A DNA stretch of 36,994 nt from Spirochaetota bacterium (GTDB lineage: Bacteria; Spirochaetota; UBA4802; UBA5368). The stretch lies in contig JALOTJ010000024.1 of assembly GCA_025457965.1 (NCBI GenBank), positions 1-36,994 of the forward strand, given 5' to 3'. Below the pieces are notes generated by a model. That model worked only from the letters and a program-made list of their open reading frames with translations, made no database searches and was not told where the DNA came from. The position numbers and the translations under genes were made by a program. This document shows positions 8,706-16,815 of the stretch, one piece after another. Numbering within the stretch: the stretch's first letter is position 1; each line of letters opens with the position of its first letter.

Positions 8706-10127
8706 ATGGAAATGAAGTGGGACTTCATTCTGGATTTCTGCGTGCTGGGATCATTTCTGCTGCTGGCGACCTTCCTCAGGGCGAATGTGCGCCTGCTGCG
8801 GAAATTCATGATTCCCAACAATATCGTCGCCGGTTTTCTCTGCTTCATTTTCGGCGGCGAGGTCCTGGGCGTGATCGATATTTCAACGGAGCGCTTCGGA
8901 ACCTACGTGTATCATCTGCTGGCCATTACATTTATTTCCATGGCACTGAGAAAAACCGAGAAATCCGGCGGCAGGCCCATGGTGGGGACGGGGCTTTTGC
9001 TGTCTTTCGGGTACGGGGCTCAGGCTTTCCTGGGGCTGCTCATCTGCTACATTGCGATGTTCACGGTCATGCCCGACCTCTTCCCCACCTTCGGGTATTT
9101 TCTGGTGCTGGGATTCGGCCAGGGCCCAGGCCAGGCCTATGCCCTGGGCCGCTCATGGGAGGCATCGGGGCTGGTCGCGGGAGGCGGCATGGGGCTCACG
9201 TTCGCGGCCATCGGCTATATCTGGGCATGCGTCGTCGGCGTCCCACTCATCTACTGGGGAATGAAAAAGCAGGGGAAGCACGGTCGTGGGACCGGGTATG
9301 ATGCGGTGCTCGCCGAAGGAGAGGCGGGTATCATTGAAGACGAGAGGTCGCGCCCCGAAGCCGGAAGACTCACGGTGTCGTCGTCGGCCCTCGACAGCCT
9401 GAGTTTTCACGCCGCGCTGGTGGCGGGGGTGTACTTGATGACTTTTGGACTGCTGTCCGGCACGGAAAAGTTGCTGCTCGGAGCCGGCGGCGGAAAAAGC
9501 GTTACACAACTGGTAAACACCATGTGGGGCATGCATTACATTTTCGCCACCACCCTGGCCATACTGTTCCGCGGCATAATCGGGCGCACCCGGTGGGGTG
9601 GGCTTATCGACAACGGCCTTATGAACCGTATCTCGGGGACGGCACTGGACTTCATGGTCACGGCGGCCATCGCCGCCATTTCCCTGTCCGCCCTGAATCG
9701 GTACCTGGGAATCACCATCGTTATGACGATGGCGGGGGGCGTGATGACGACCTTCTATGTGGTCTACGAAATAAGAAAATCTGAAATTCCCCACGGCTTG
9801 GAGCTGATAGGGGGCGTGTACGGTACCCTCACAGGCACGCTCAACACGGGGCTCACCCTGGTGCGTATAGCCGATCCCCATTTCAAAACGCCGGTGGCCC
9901 AGAACCTCGTGTTTGGCTGCGGGCTGGCGCTGCCCCTGAGCATGCCGTTTTTTATAAGCATGGTGGTACCTCTGTTGGGCATGAACAGCCCGAATCCCCA
10001 TCTTTACTATATCATAAACATGGCCGCCATCGGTCTTTATTCCCTAGCGTTGTTTGCGGCGTGGCGCTACACCGCCGGCTGGTTCAGGCTCCGTATTGAC
10101 AGTTCCCGGGAGGCCGAGTATGTCTGA
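8706..10127 (+). CDS. GltS-type sodium:carboxylate (glutamate-like) symporter
   Basis: This 473-residue inner-membrane carrier has 10-12 hydrophobic segments. Two features place it in the sodium:glutamate symporter (ESS/GltS) superfamily: the FGQGPGQAYALG signature near residue 138-149, and a second GT-rich re-entrant-like segment (GGVYGTLTGTLNTGLTLV) in the C-terminal half. A hydrophilic loop of about 50 residues (around 195-240) separates the two halves, as in GltS. It is longer than E. coli GltS (401 residues). GAGG lies 7 bases before ATG. As the first gene of a cassette with LarA-like, cupin and 3-hydroxyacyl-CoA dehydrogenase genes, it probably imports the organic acid they process. Glutamate itself is not assured. 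Confidence 0.8.
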   Translation: MEMKWDFILDFCVLGSFLLLATFLRANVRLLRKFMIPNNIVAGFLCFIFGGEVLGVIDISTERFGTYVYHLLAITFISMALRKTEKSGGRPMVGTGLLLSFGYGAQAFLGLLICYIAMFTVMPDLFPTFGYFLVLGFGQGPGQAYALGRSWEASGLVAGGGMGLTFAAIGYIWACVVGVPLIYWGMKKQGKHGRGTGYDAVLAEGEAGIIEDERSRPEAGRLTVSSSALDSLSFHAALVAGVYLMTFGLLSGTEKLLLGAGGGKSVTQLVNTMWGMHYIFATTLAILFRGIIGRTRWGGLIDNGLMNRISGTALDFMVTAAIAAISLSALNRYLGITIVMTMAGGVMTTFYVVYEIRKSEIPHGLELIGGVYGTLTGTLNTGLTLVRIADPHFKTPVAQNLVFGCGLALPLSMPFFISMVVPLLGMNSPNPHLYYIINMAAIGLYSLALFAAWRYTAGWFRLRIDSSREAEYV

Positions 10128-10142
10128 CGGGAGGAAACGGGC

Positions 10143-11132
10143 ATGAAAATCTTTCTCACCGGCGCTTCGGGTTTTATCGGACTCACTCTCCTGGACTTTC
10201 TGAGGAGGGAGGGCCACCAGACGACATCGCTCCTGCTGCCCGAGGAGCAGGCCGAAACGGTTGAAGCGGCGGGCTCCCGGGCCGTGCGGGGCGACATCAC
10301 CCGGGCGCGAAGCCTGCACGGGCTCATGGATGGCCATGACGCCGTCATCCACCTGGCCGGAGCTGTGGGATACGGCCTCAGTATGCGGAAAGCCCTGCTG
10401 ATCAACCGCGACGGGACCCGCAACACCGCCGCGGCGGCGGTTTCCGCCGGGGTGCGGCGGTTAATTCATTTCAGCTCGGTTTCGGTGTACGGACGGGTGC
10501 CGGACGTCCCCATCAGGGAGGAATTCCCCCGCAAAAAGACCGGCGACCCCTACGGCGATACCAAAATCGACGCCGAGACGGCACTTGAGGAATACGCCGC
10601 CCGGGGCAAGCTCGATTATACGGTCCTGCGCCCCACGGTGATTTACGGCCCCGGCGACCGGCTCTTTCTCCCGAAGCTGGCGGAGAACATCCGCTCGGGC
10701 AGGGCCCGCGTCATCGGCACGGGAGAGAACACGGTCGACCTGATCCATGTGGACGATATCGCCCGTTGTGTTACGCTGCTCCTGAAAAATGCCTGCTCCA
10801 TCGGAGAAACCTATAATGTCACCAACCCGGACAATCCCCCATGGGCGGAGTTTGTGTCCATCGTGGCCGGCGCCATGGGGGTGCCCGCTCCGCGAGGGCG
10901 CATTTCCTTCGGAGCGGCCCTGACGGTCGCGGGAGCTATGGAGGCGGTATCGAAAATCACCGGCAGGCCGCCGCGTCTGACCCGCTACGCGGTGAGAGTG
11001 GTCGGACGGCAGTATTATTATATCACCGGCAAAATTCGGGACCAGCTCGGTTTCGAGCCGTCGGTCGACCTGAAAGAGGGGATCTGGAAAGCAATCGCGG
11101 CAGCAGGTTACGCGCCGCCGCCGAAAAGGTGA
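10143..11132 (+). CDS. Extended SDR: NAD(P)-dependent epimerase/dehydratase or 3-beta-HSD-like
   Basis: This 329-residue cytoplasmic oxidoreductase has the Rossmann motif GASGFIG at 7-13, the catalytic Ser region HFSSVSVYG, YGDTK (Tyr-x3-Lys) and the substrate-binding RPTVIYGPGD segment, all in extended-SDR order and at the usual length. The C-terminal third resembles sterol or hydroxysteroid dehydrogenase-like SDRs more than nucleotide-sugar epimerases. GGAGG lies before ATG, 15 bases after the symporter stop, so the two are cotranscribed. In this setting it more likely oxidises or reduces a hydroxy or keto group on the imported acid or a lipid-like intermediate than acts on a sugar nucleotide. 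It is not the parent of the flanking epimerase remnants, whose sequences differ. Confidence 0.8.
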   Translation: MKIFLTGASGFIGLTLLDFLRREGHQTTSLLLPEEQAETVEAAGSRAVRGDITRARSLHGLMDGHDAVIHLAGAVGYGLSMRKALLINRDGTRNTAAAAVSAGVRRLIHFSSVSVYGRVPDVPIREEFPRKKTGDPYGDTKIDAETALEEYAARGKLDYTVLRPTVIYGPGDRLFLPKLAENIRSGRARVIGTGENTVDLIHVDDIARCVTLLLKNACSIGETYNVTNPDNPPWAEFVSIVAGAMGVPAPRGRISFGAALTVAGAMEAVSKITGRPPRLTRYAVRVVGRQYYYITGKIRDQLGFEPSVDLKEGIWKAIAAAGYAPPPKR

Positions 11133-11183
11133 GCGGGTCGGCCCCGGACTGTTCGAAATAAATAAATTTACAGGAGGAGCATA

Positions 11184-12617
11184 ATGGCCATTAAGAAAAC
11201 AATTTTCTGCGGCAACAACTTCATCGAAGTGGATTTTCCCGACAATACCCGTATACTTTCAGCCCCGCCCCATGAGGATGTGCTCGATGACCCGCGGAAG
11301 GCGACACTCGAGGCTATACGCAAGCCCATCGACCACCGGCCGCTGAAAGACCTGGTGAAGGAGGGGTCCACGGTGCTTATCGCCTTCGATGACCTGGCGG
11401 TGCCGGTGCCCCCCATGGCGCCGGGGACCGACAACCGGCAGTACGTCATCGAGACCGTGCTGGATGAACTCTACGCCGCGGGAGTGCGCAGGAAGGACAT
11501 AACCCTGGTGTGCGCCAACGGCCTGCACCGCATGTGGAAACGGTCGGAGTTGGCGAGCATTCTGGGGCCCCGCATCATGAAGGAGTTCAGCATCGGCCAG
11601 ATCATCAACCACGACGGGGAGGACCCGGAACATCTGCGCCACCTGGGGCTCACGGAAAACGGCTATGACGTGGAGATCAACAGCCGGGTCATCGACGCGG
11701 ACCTCACCATTTACGTGAACGTCAACTGGGTCCCCTTCAACGGCGGGTGGAAGTCCACTATCATAGGCCTGGGGACCTACAAGGTGATACGCCACATTCA
11801 CAATAACGAAATCTACCTCGACGAGGCCCCGGCTTCGTGCATGGAGCCCAAACGCAACATGCTCCACGCCCGTATCTGGGAGATGGGGCGACATCTCGAG
11901 GCCCATCTCAGGGGGATGGGGAAAAAAATATTCCAGATCGAAACCGCGGTCAACAGCAAACTGCCGGTGGAAATGAGCTATGTCGTCGCCGGCGACGTGG
12001 AAAAGGTGCATGAGCGGACCCTGGCCTACCTGGAGAAGCACAAGACCATCGACGTCGAGGGCCAGGCCGACATACTGGTGTTCGGCGTTCCCGATTTCAT
12101 GCCCTATTCGATGGGGACCTGCATCAACCCGGTCCTCATCGCCCGCATGGGGCTGGGTTACATGTTCGCAATTTATGAGAACAAGCCGGTGGTGCGCGAG
12201 GGCGGCATTATGGTGCTGGCCAACCCCTGCATCGACCAGTGCGACCCGATCCATCATCCCTCCTATGTGGAACTGTGGGAGGAGGGCTTCAAGCGCTCAC
12301 GAGACGCAGCCGTCCTCTATGATGTCTTCGCCGACGAGTACGCGAACCGACCAGAGTTTGTGCACCGCTACCGGTTCGGCTACGGTTTCCACGGCGTGCA
12401 CCCTGTGCAGGCCTACTGCACCACTATCTTTCCCAAAAAACACCTTTCAGAGATATACGTGGGGGGCTGTACCGATAACAACGTGGCTGAAAAACTTGAA
12501 TGGAAGCCGTTCGCGAAAGTGGAAGACGCCATTACGGCCGCGCGGGAGAAACTGGGCCGGGACGCCAGCGTTACCTTCCTGAGCCTTCCGCCGTTTTTTC
12601 TGCCGAGGGTGCATTGA
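11184..12617 (+). CDS. LarA-like (DUF2088) protein, divergent active site
   Basis: This 477-residue cytoplasmic protein has the lactate-racemase fold. Family landmarks seen: FDDLAVPVPP (69-78), ANGLHRMW with His115, NHD at 142-144, GGWKS with Lys190, and HIHNN with His204/His206. In LarA a Lys carries the nickel-pincer cofactor and a His 16 residues later ligates nickel; Lys190 and His206 keep that spacing. However, the usual DD-x-TR motif reads DDLAV, so the substrate-binding Arg is lost. The second catalytic His, expected 10 residues before the Lys, falls on Val180 within VNVNW. It is therefore probably not a lactate racemase but a racemase or epimerase of another 2-hydroxy acid, or a repurposed relative. 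No larB, larC or larE gene is in the window. AGGAGG precedes the ATG well. Confidence 0.75.
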   Translation: MAIKKTIFCGNNFIEVDFPDNTRILSAPPHEDVLDDPRKATLEAIRKPIDHRPLKDLVKEGSTVLIAFDDLAVPVPPMAPGTDNRQYVIETVLDELYAAGVRRKDITLVCANGLHRMWKRSELASILGPRIMKEFSIGQIINHDGEDPEHLRHLGLTENGYDVEINSRVIDADLTIYVNVNWVPFNGGWKSTIIGLGTYKVIRHIHNNEIYLDEAPASCMEPKRNMLHARIWEMGRHLEAHLRGMGKKIFQIETAVNSKLPVEMSYVVAGDVEKVHERTLAYLEKHKTIDVEGQADILVFGVPDFMPYSMGTCINPVLIARMGLGYMFAIYENKPVVREGGIMVLANPCIDQCDPIHHPSYVELWEEGFKRSRDAAVLYDVFADEYANRPEFVHRYRFGYGFHGVHPVQAYCTTIFPKKHLSEIYVGGCTDNNVAEKLEWKPFAKVEDAITAAREKLGRDASVTFLSLPPFFLPRVH

Positions 12618-12659
12618 CATGCCCGGGCCGCGACGCCCGGCCGAAGGAGGAAATGGGAC

Positions 12660-13052
12660 ATGAAATACAGGCACAATATCGATGACGTAACGCCCACGAT
12701 GGTGACAGGAAGGGAGATACGCACCATGCTGGGCCGGGATGTGCTGGGCTCAAAGGAGCTCACCCTGCAGGTGATCGACGTGCTGCCCGGGGCGGTTTCG
12801 AAGCCCGGGCACTGTCATGACAACTGCGAAGAGGCAATTTACGTGCAGTCCGGGGAAGGAGACATACTCATCGACGGTGAGCTTGTGCATATGGTTCCCG
12901 GGGACGTGGTGTACCTTCCCCGGGACGTGCCGCACCTTACCCGCAACAGGGGGACGGCGCCGATGCGGCTTATTTGCGTTTTTTCGACCGTGTCCCTGAA
13001 GGAGGGAATGAAGGGCATGCCCGATCTGGATTATCCGGATACGCAAAGCTAA
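12660..13052 (+). CDS. Small cupin-domain protein
   Basis: This 130-residue single-domain beta-barrel has cupin motif 1 (GAVSKPGHCHDNCEEAIYV...GEG) with metal ligands His, His and Glu, and motif 2 (PGDVVYLPRDVPHL) with the fourth His. It is therefore a metal-binding cupin, probably cytoplasmic. GGAGG lies 10 bases before ATG, and a GC hairpin (CCGGGC/GCCCGG) sits in the 42-base gap after the LarA-like gene. Candidate roles are isomerase, decarboxylase, dioxygenase or a ligand sensor for the pathway. The sequence alone cannot choose between them. Confidence 0.8.
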   Translation: MKYRHNIDDVTPTMVTGREIRTMLGRDVLGSKELTLQVIDVLPGAVSKPGHCHDNCEEAIYVQSGEGDILIDGELVHMVPGDVVYLPRDVPHLTRNRGTAPMRLICVFSTVSLKEGMKGMPDLDYPDTQS

Positions 13053-13103
13053 GGACGGGCCGGCACGATTTTATAAACGAAGAACAATGAAACGGAGAGA
13101 CAT

Positions 13104-14006
13104 ATGACTGCGAAAATCAAAACCGTCGCGATCGTGGGAGCGGGTTTCATGGGCTGCCAGATCGCTTCCCGCGTGCTCGTCAACGGTTATACCGTTAAAA
13201 TGTACGATACCAGCGGAGAGAAGCTGGAGGAAGCGAAGAAAACAACCTCTTTCTGCGTGGACACCCATTTCATGAAGCCGGACGCGCCGGGAAGCGCCGA
13301 CGAGGTGAAGGGGAGAGTCACGTTTCATGACCGTATCGATGAGGCCGTCGTCGGCGCCGACCTGGTGATCGAGGCGGTGGTCGAAGAGGCAGCCGTAAAA
13401 AAGGCCGTTTTTGCCGAAATCGAGAAACATGCGAACGCTCATGCCGTCATCGCCACCAACAGCTCGTCGATTCCGGTGTCCCGTATCGAGACCGGCATCG
13501 CCGATAAAAGCAGGGTCCTCAATATGCACTTCACCTCCCCGATCGACCAGCTCTATTATGTGGAGTTGATGAAGGGGACGGAAACCGCCGACGAGACCAT
13601 CAAGACGGCAAGCGATTTTCTGGTGAGCATCGACTGCCTGCCGCTGGTGTGCAAAAAAGAATCTATCGGCTTTGTGTTCAACCGGGTGTGGCACGCGGCG
13701 CGCCGGGACGCCCTCAACGCATGGGCAGGAGGGTACGTTGACTACCGGGACGTGGACCGGGCCTGGATGCTTTTCAGCAAAATGCCCCTGGGGCCTTTCG
13801 GCATCATGGACTTTATCGGCCTGGACGTGGTCTGGCAGGTACAGATGACCTATTACGAAGAGACCGGCGACGGGCATTACCGCCCGCCGCGGGCGCTGAA
13901 AGAAATGGTGGAGAGGGGAGACCTGGGGAGAAAAACCGGCAGGGGGTTTTACGACTGGTCTGACCCGGAGTTCGCCCGGCCCGATTTTCTCAGGCCCAAA
14001 CGGTAA
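13104..14006 (+). CDS. 3-hydroxyacyl-CoA dehydrogenase family protein
   Basis: This 300-residue NAD-dependent enzyme would oxidise a 3-hydroxyacyl-CoA or a related 3-hydroxy acid. Seen: dinucleotide motif GAGFMG at 12-17, the ATNSSSIPVS segment, the catalytic-His region NMHFTSPID, VELMKG with the partner Glu, and a C-terminal helical domain (VFNRVWHAARRDAL) ending in GRKTGRGFYDW. That is a complete stand-alone HAD of normal length, with no fused enoyl-CoA hydratase. It is preceded by GGAGA 5 bases before ATG and is the last catabolic gene of the cassette. A hairpin (14032-14054) follows, so the metabolic operon may end here. Confidence 0.88.
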   Translation: MTAKIKTVAIVGAGFMGCQIASRVLVNGYTVKMYDTSGEKLEEAKKTTSFCVDTHFMKPDAPGSADEVKGRVTFHDRIDEAVVGADLVIEAVVEEAAVKKAVFAEIEKHANAHAVIATNSSSIPVSRIETGIADKSRVLNMHFTSPIDQLYYVELMKGTETADETIKTASDFLVSIDCLPLVCKKESIGFVFNRVWHAARRDALNAWAGGYVDYRDVDRAWMLFSKMPLGPFGIMDFIGLDVVWQVQMTYYEETGDGHYRPPRALKEMVERGDLGRKTGRGFYDWSDPEFARPDFLRPKR

Positions 14007-14060
14007 TCGCCATTCATAAAGGGCCCGCCTCCCGCCGGGCGGTTTCTCCGGCGGAACTGC

Positions 14061-14088
14061 TTGACTTTGAGAACACGGTTGTTAGGAT
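14061..14088 (+). promoter_or_regulatory. Candidate promoter for the cassette's TetR gene
   Basis: TTGACT (14061-14066) and TAGGAT (14083-14088) are 16 bases apart and lie just after a 7-base-stem hairpin (14032-14054, CCGCCGG/CCGGCGG) that could end the upstream operon. Transcription would start near 14095, giving a short leader to ATG at 14121. Confidence 0.4.
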
Positions 14089-14120
14089 AGCGAAAAATTT
14101 TGACGACGGTTGATCTCGCG

Positions 14121-14783
14121 ATGGCACCCCGAACACAGAAAACAAACCGCAGGGAATGGGGAAAAAACCTCCGGCAGGAGAGGATCATAGATATCGCCCA
14201 GGAGCTTTTTTCGTCGCTTGGCTATGAAAGCACCACCATGGACGGGGTCGCCCGGAACGCCGGTTATGTCAAGAGGACCATCTACCTTTATTTCCGCGAC
14301 AAGGACGACCTTTTTGCCGCTATCGTCCTGCGGGGCCTCCGGCGGCTTAACCGGATGTTCCAGGAAGCCTTTGACCGGTGCACCGGAGGGCTTGCGCGGA
14401 TGGAAGGCATGGCCGACGCCTATTTCGCCTTTTACCGGGAAGACCCCGTCACCTTCGACTTCGTCATCCTTTTCGACTACAAGAACCGCTACTACCACCG
14501 CCAGACCGACCCCGCCGAAGACCGTCCCTTCGTGATAGAGTGCCAGCGGTTGGGCGATTTGAACGCCGATCTTGCCATCGAGGCGATCAGGCAGGCCGTG
14601 GACGAGGGCGCCGTGCGCACCACGCTCACGCCGCTGCAGCTGCTGCTGGTGGTATGGGGCGAGCTTTCCGGCGTTATGCGCATGATCGCCACCCGGGAGG
14701 CCCATTTCGAAAAGGTCTACGGCGTCACCGCCGAGACCCTTTTCGAGGGATTTAAGGCCCACATGCAGCGGTCGCTTACCTGA
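14121..14783 (+). CDS. TetR/AcrR-family transcriptional regulator
   Basis: This 220-residue repressor-type protein has a TetR helix-turn-helix at residues 35-65 (TTMDGVARNAG-VKRTIYLYFRDKDDLFAAIV), followed by a variable helical ligand domain. The first residues are basic (RTQKTNRREWGKNLRQER). The start is uncertain: TTG at 14100 would add seven residues; ATG at 14121 fits the promoter position better, although neither has a clear ribosome-binding site. Being last in the cassette, it probably represses the 8528 promoter and is released by the pathway substrate or a CoA thioester. It is unrelated in detail to the TetR at 22833-23441. Confidence 0.85.
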   Translation: MAPRTQKTNRREWGKNLRQERIIDIAQELFSSLGYESTTMDGVARNAGYVKRTIYLYFRDKDDLFAAIVLRGLRRLNRMFQEAFDRCTGGLARMEGMADAYFAFYREDPVTFDFVILFDYKNRYYHRQTDPAEDRPFVIECQRLGDLNADLAIEAIRQAVDEGAVRTTLTPLQLLLVVWGELSGVMRMIATREAHFEKVYGVTAETLFEGFKAHMQRSLT

Positions 14784-14986
14784 TCTTTTTTTATTTTTGC
14801 GGGCCCCGAACGGGCGGCAATGCTATCAGGCGCGCCCGCGCAAGCCAATCAAAGGTTTTTCCGAATTACAAAATCATGAAGCAGGGAGACATAAAGAACC
14901 CCCGCCCTCCGTGCACCCCCTGCGAAAACGCAACACCCCCGACCCCGACCCGCCAGCCATCTCCGGATATACCGCAGGCGAAACCA

Positions 14987-15940
14987 TTAAAACGGTTTGC
15001 GCCGCCCGACATGTCGCGCAAAATCCTCGAACGCCTCGCGGCTGGAATAGCGGTATTGGAATCCCGTCTCCCGGCGAAGCTTTTCCGACGACACATACCA
15101 CGGGTAGCGCACCATGTCGAGCGCCTGGCTCGGGAACTCGCTCAGAAACGAGAGCCGGAGCGACCATGCGGCCGCGTTGAGCGGATAGAGCAGACGCACC
15201 GGAAGCTCCACGAGATGGTTCCCCAGGAGCGAGACCATATCCGCACACGATATAATCCCCTCCGCTCAGACGTTATACGACCCTCGCTTCCGAAGCCGCA
15301 GCATCAGGAGCATGACCTCCAGCAGGTCGTCCTCGTGCACGAACTGAAAGTCGAGCGCGCCCTTCGGCAGGATTACCAGCCGTTTCAAGAAATGCGCCGC
15401 GAGCGGATTGCTGAAGCCGGGCCCCACCACGAAGCAGGGCCGCAGGACGGTGATGATCGTCCGGGATCGTCCGCGGGGCAATTCATGGAGCATGCATTCG
15501 ATTATGCGCTTTGTTCTCGAGTACGTGAACCCATCGTTACCCCGCAGCGGGCTTTCCTCCGTTAGCGGCACATCGTTGTCGGCATGAAACCCATAGGCGG
15601 TCGCCGAGCTTGTATAAAGGAGGTGCCCTACCCCGTGCCGCAGACAGGCCCCGGCGACATTTCTAGTTCCGTTGAGGTTGATGTCCTCCATCAACCGTGT
15701 ATCGTGGATAGGCGGCAGCACGAAAGCGGCGTGCACCACGGTGTCGATGCGGTGCTTCTCTATAATTTCATCCAGCGACGCACGGACGTCGCGTCGATAA
15801 AATACAAGTCTGCCGCATTCCGCCTCGGGTTCACGCACGTCCAGGCCGACGATCTCATCGACATCAGAATTATCGCACAACGCCCATGCGACCCGGCCGC
15901 CGATGTATCCCGTTGCGCCGGTTATCAGTACACGTTTCAT
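14987..15940 (-). pseudogene. NAD-dependent epimerase/dehydratase interrupted by an in-frame TGA
   Basis: The frame runs from ATG at 15940 (MKRVLITGATGYIGGRVA, Rossmann GxxGxxG) through LLYTSSATAYG, the catalytic YSRTK motif and RPCFVVGPG to RGSYNV. A TGA stop (15266-15268) follows at codon 225. The same frame then continues AEGIISCADMVSLLGNHLVELP... to a normal end at 14987. The full length of 317 codons is typical for an extended SDR, and the part after TGA matches the remnant at 8220-8458, so the stop is inside the ancestral gene. TGA is used as a normal stop by neighbouring genes, so recoding is unlikely. A nonsense mutation or a sequencing error are the main options. The truncated 224-residue product would keep the NAD fold but lose the substrate domain. 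It lies 1 base after the SDR stop, as the last gene of the lipid operon. Confidence 0.8.
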
Positions 15941-15941
15941 T

Positions 15942-16766
15942 CTAGCCCCCTTGCCCCGTCTGCCGCAGCACCACCCATGAAAGCGCGCCCGCCAGTCTGC
16001 GCGGTATAATGCGCTGCAACACGGCATGGATGAGCCAGTTGCGCAGACCCGGAATATACACCGCCTTCCCGCGCTTGAACGCCCCCACGCCCTTGTGCGC
16101 AATGGTCTCCGGGTCCGCGAGACCGCTGATCCAATACCACCGGAGCCGTTTCGGAAATCCCTCAGCTTTCAGGAGCGGCGTATCGGTATAGGATGGGCAG
16201 AGCGTGCAGACCATCACGCCCGTTCCGCGAAGCTCCTGGTTCACAGCTTCGCTCAGGCTCTGCACAAACGCCTTCGTCGCGCCGTAAACGGCATGGTGCG
16301 CCGAGGGCTGGAAGGCCGAAACCGAACTCACAGTGAGCACCCGCCCCCCTCCCGTTGCAACCATGTCCGCGAGCGCCAGACGCATAAGCGTCAGGTACGC
16401 CTCGCCGTTAACGCGCAGCAGCCGCCGCTGCCGTTCCAGGCCCAGTTCGTGGAAATTACCGTATACCATAATCCCCGCGTTGTTGACGAGCACATCGAGC
16501 TTCCCCGCGGCCTTCACCACCATGCGGTAGAGGCGCTCCGGCCCGCCATCCGCGGCGAGGTCGACCGCAAACCCCTTAACGGGTTTGCCGAAACGCGCGC
16601 GGAGATCCTTCATCCACTCCTCAAGCGCTTTTTTCTCTGATGGATGGCAGCCGAGGAACAGCCGTGCTCCCTCCTGTGCAAAACATTCAGAAAGCGCTTT
16701 CCCGATGCCCGACGACGCCCCGGTGATGAGGACTGCTTTGCCCGCGATGCTGTATTTCTTCATCAT
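15942..16766 (-). CDS. Short-chain dehydrogenase/reductase (classical SDR)
   Basis: This 274-residue NAD(P)H oxidoreductase has the classical SDR motifs TGASSGIG (residues 15-22), NNAG, the catalytic Ser in VSSVSAF and YGATK (Tyr-x3-Lys). A C-terminal extension of about 30 mostly hydrophobic or basic residues (PGLRNWLIHAVLQRIIPRRL) resembles the membrane-associated tail of 3-ketoacyl or sterol reductases. The open frame extends upstream to 17003, but that extension overlaps the thiolase gene and reads as low-complexity Arg/Ser sequence. ATG at 16766 (or the adjacent ATG at 16763) follows GGAG. It probably reduces or oxidises a keto/hydroxy group on the CoA-linked substrate of this operon. Confidence 0.85.
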   Translation of the reverse strand: MMKKYSIAGKAVLITGASSGIGKALSECFAQEGARLFLGCHPSEKKALEEWMKDLRARFGKPVKGFAVDLAADGGPERLYRMVVKAAGKLDVLVNNAGIMVYGNFHELGLERQRRLLRVNGEAYLTLMRLALADMVATGGGRVLTVSSVSAFQPSAHHAVYGATKAFVQSLSEAVNQELRGTGVMVCTLCPSYTDTPLLKAEGFPKRLRWYWISGLADPETIAHKGVGAFKRGKAVYIPGLRNWLIHAVLQRIIPRRLAGALSWVVLRQTGQGG

Positions 16767-16793
16767 GCCGTCTCCAGGCGGGCGCGGAAATGG

Positions 16794-16813
16794 GCGACGA
16801 TTCGAATCGTCGC
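16794..16813. repeat. Perfect 20-bp palindrome between thiolase and SDR genes
   Basis: GCGACGATTCGAATCGTCGC is its own reverse complement and fills most of the 49-base gap. In RNA it folds as an 8-base stem with a TCGA loop. No T tract follows on the minus strand. It may be an mRNA processing or stability hairpin, or a protein-binding site. Confidence 0.8.
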
Positions 16814-16815
16814 TT

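Noticed and set aside
11259-12257. 332-codon minus-strand frame inside the LarA-like gene
   Set aside because: His/Val/Asp-rich low-complexity translation typical of antisense frames in GC-rich genes; the plus strand has clear family motifs.
8706-14783. Considered the cassette as a mobile element
   Set aside because: No integrase, transposase or terminal inverted repeats are present; only diverged epimerase copies flank it.
15266-15268. Selenocysteine or TGA reassignment
   Set aside because: TGA ends several neighbouring genes, and SDR enzymes have no conserved Cys or Sec at this position.
14797-15565. Long plus-strand frames over the epimerase 3' end
   Set aside because: Composition is Arg/Pro/His-rich without domains, and they lie antisense to a recognisable gene.
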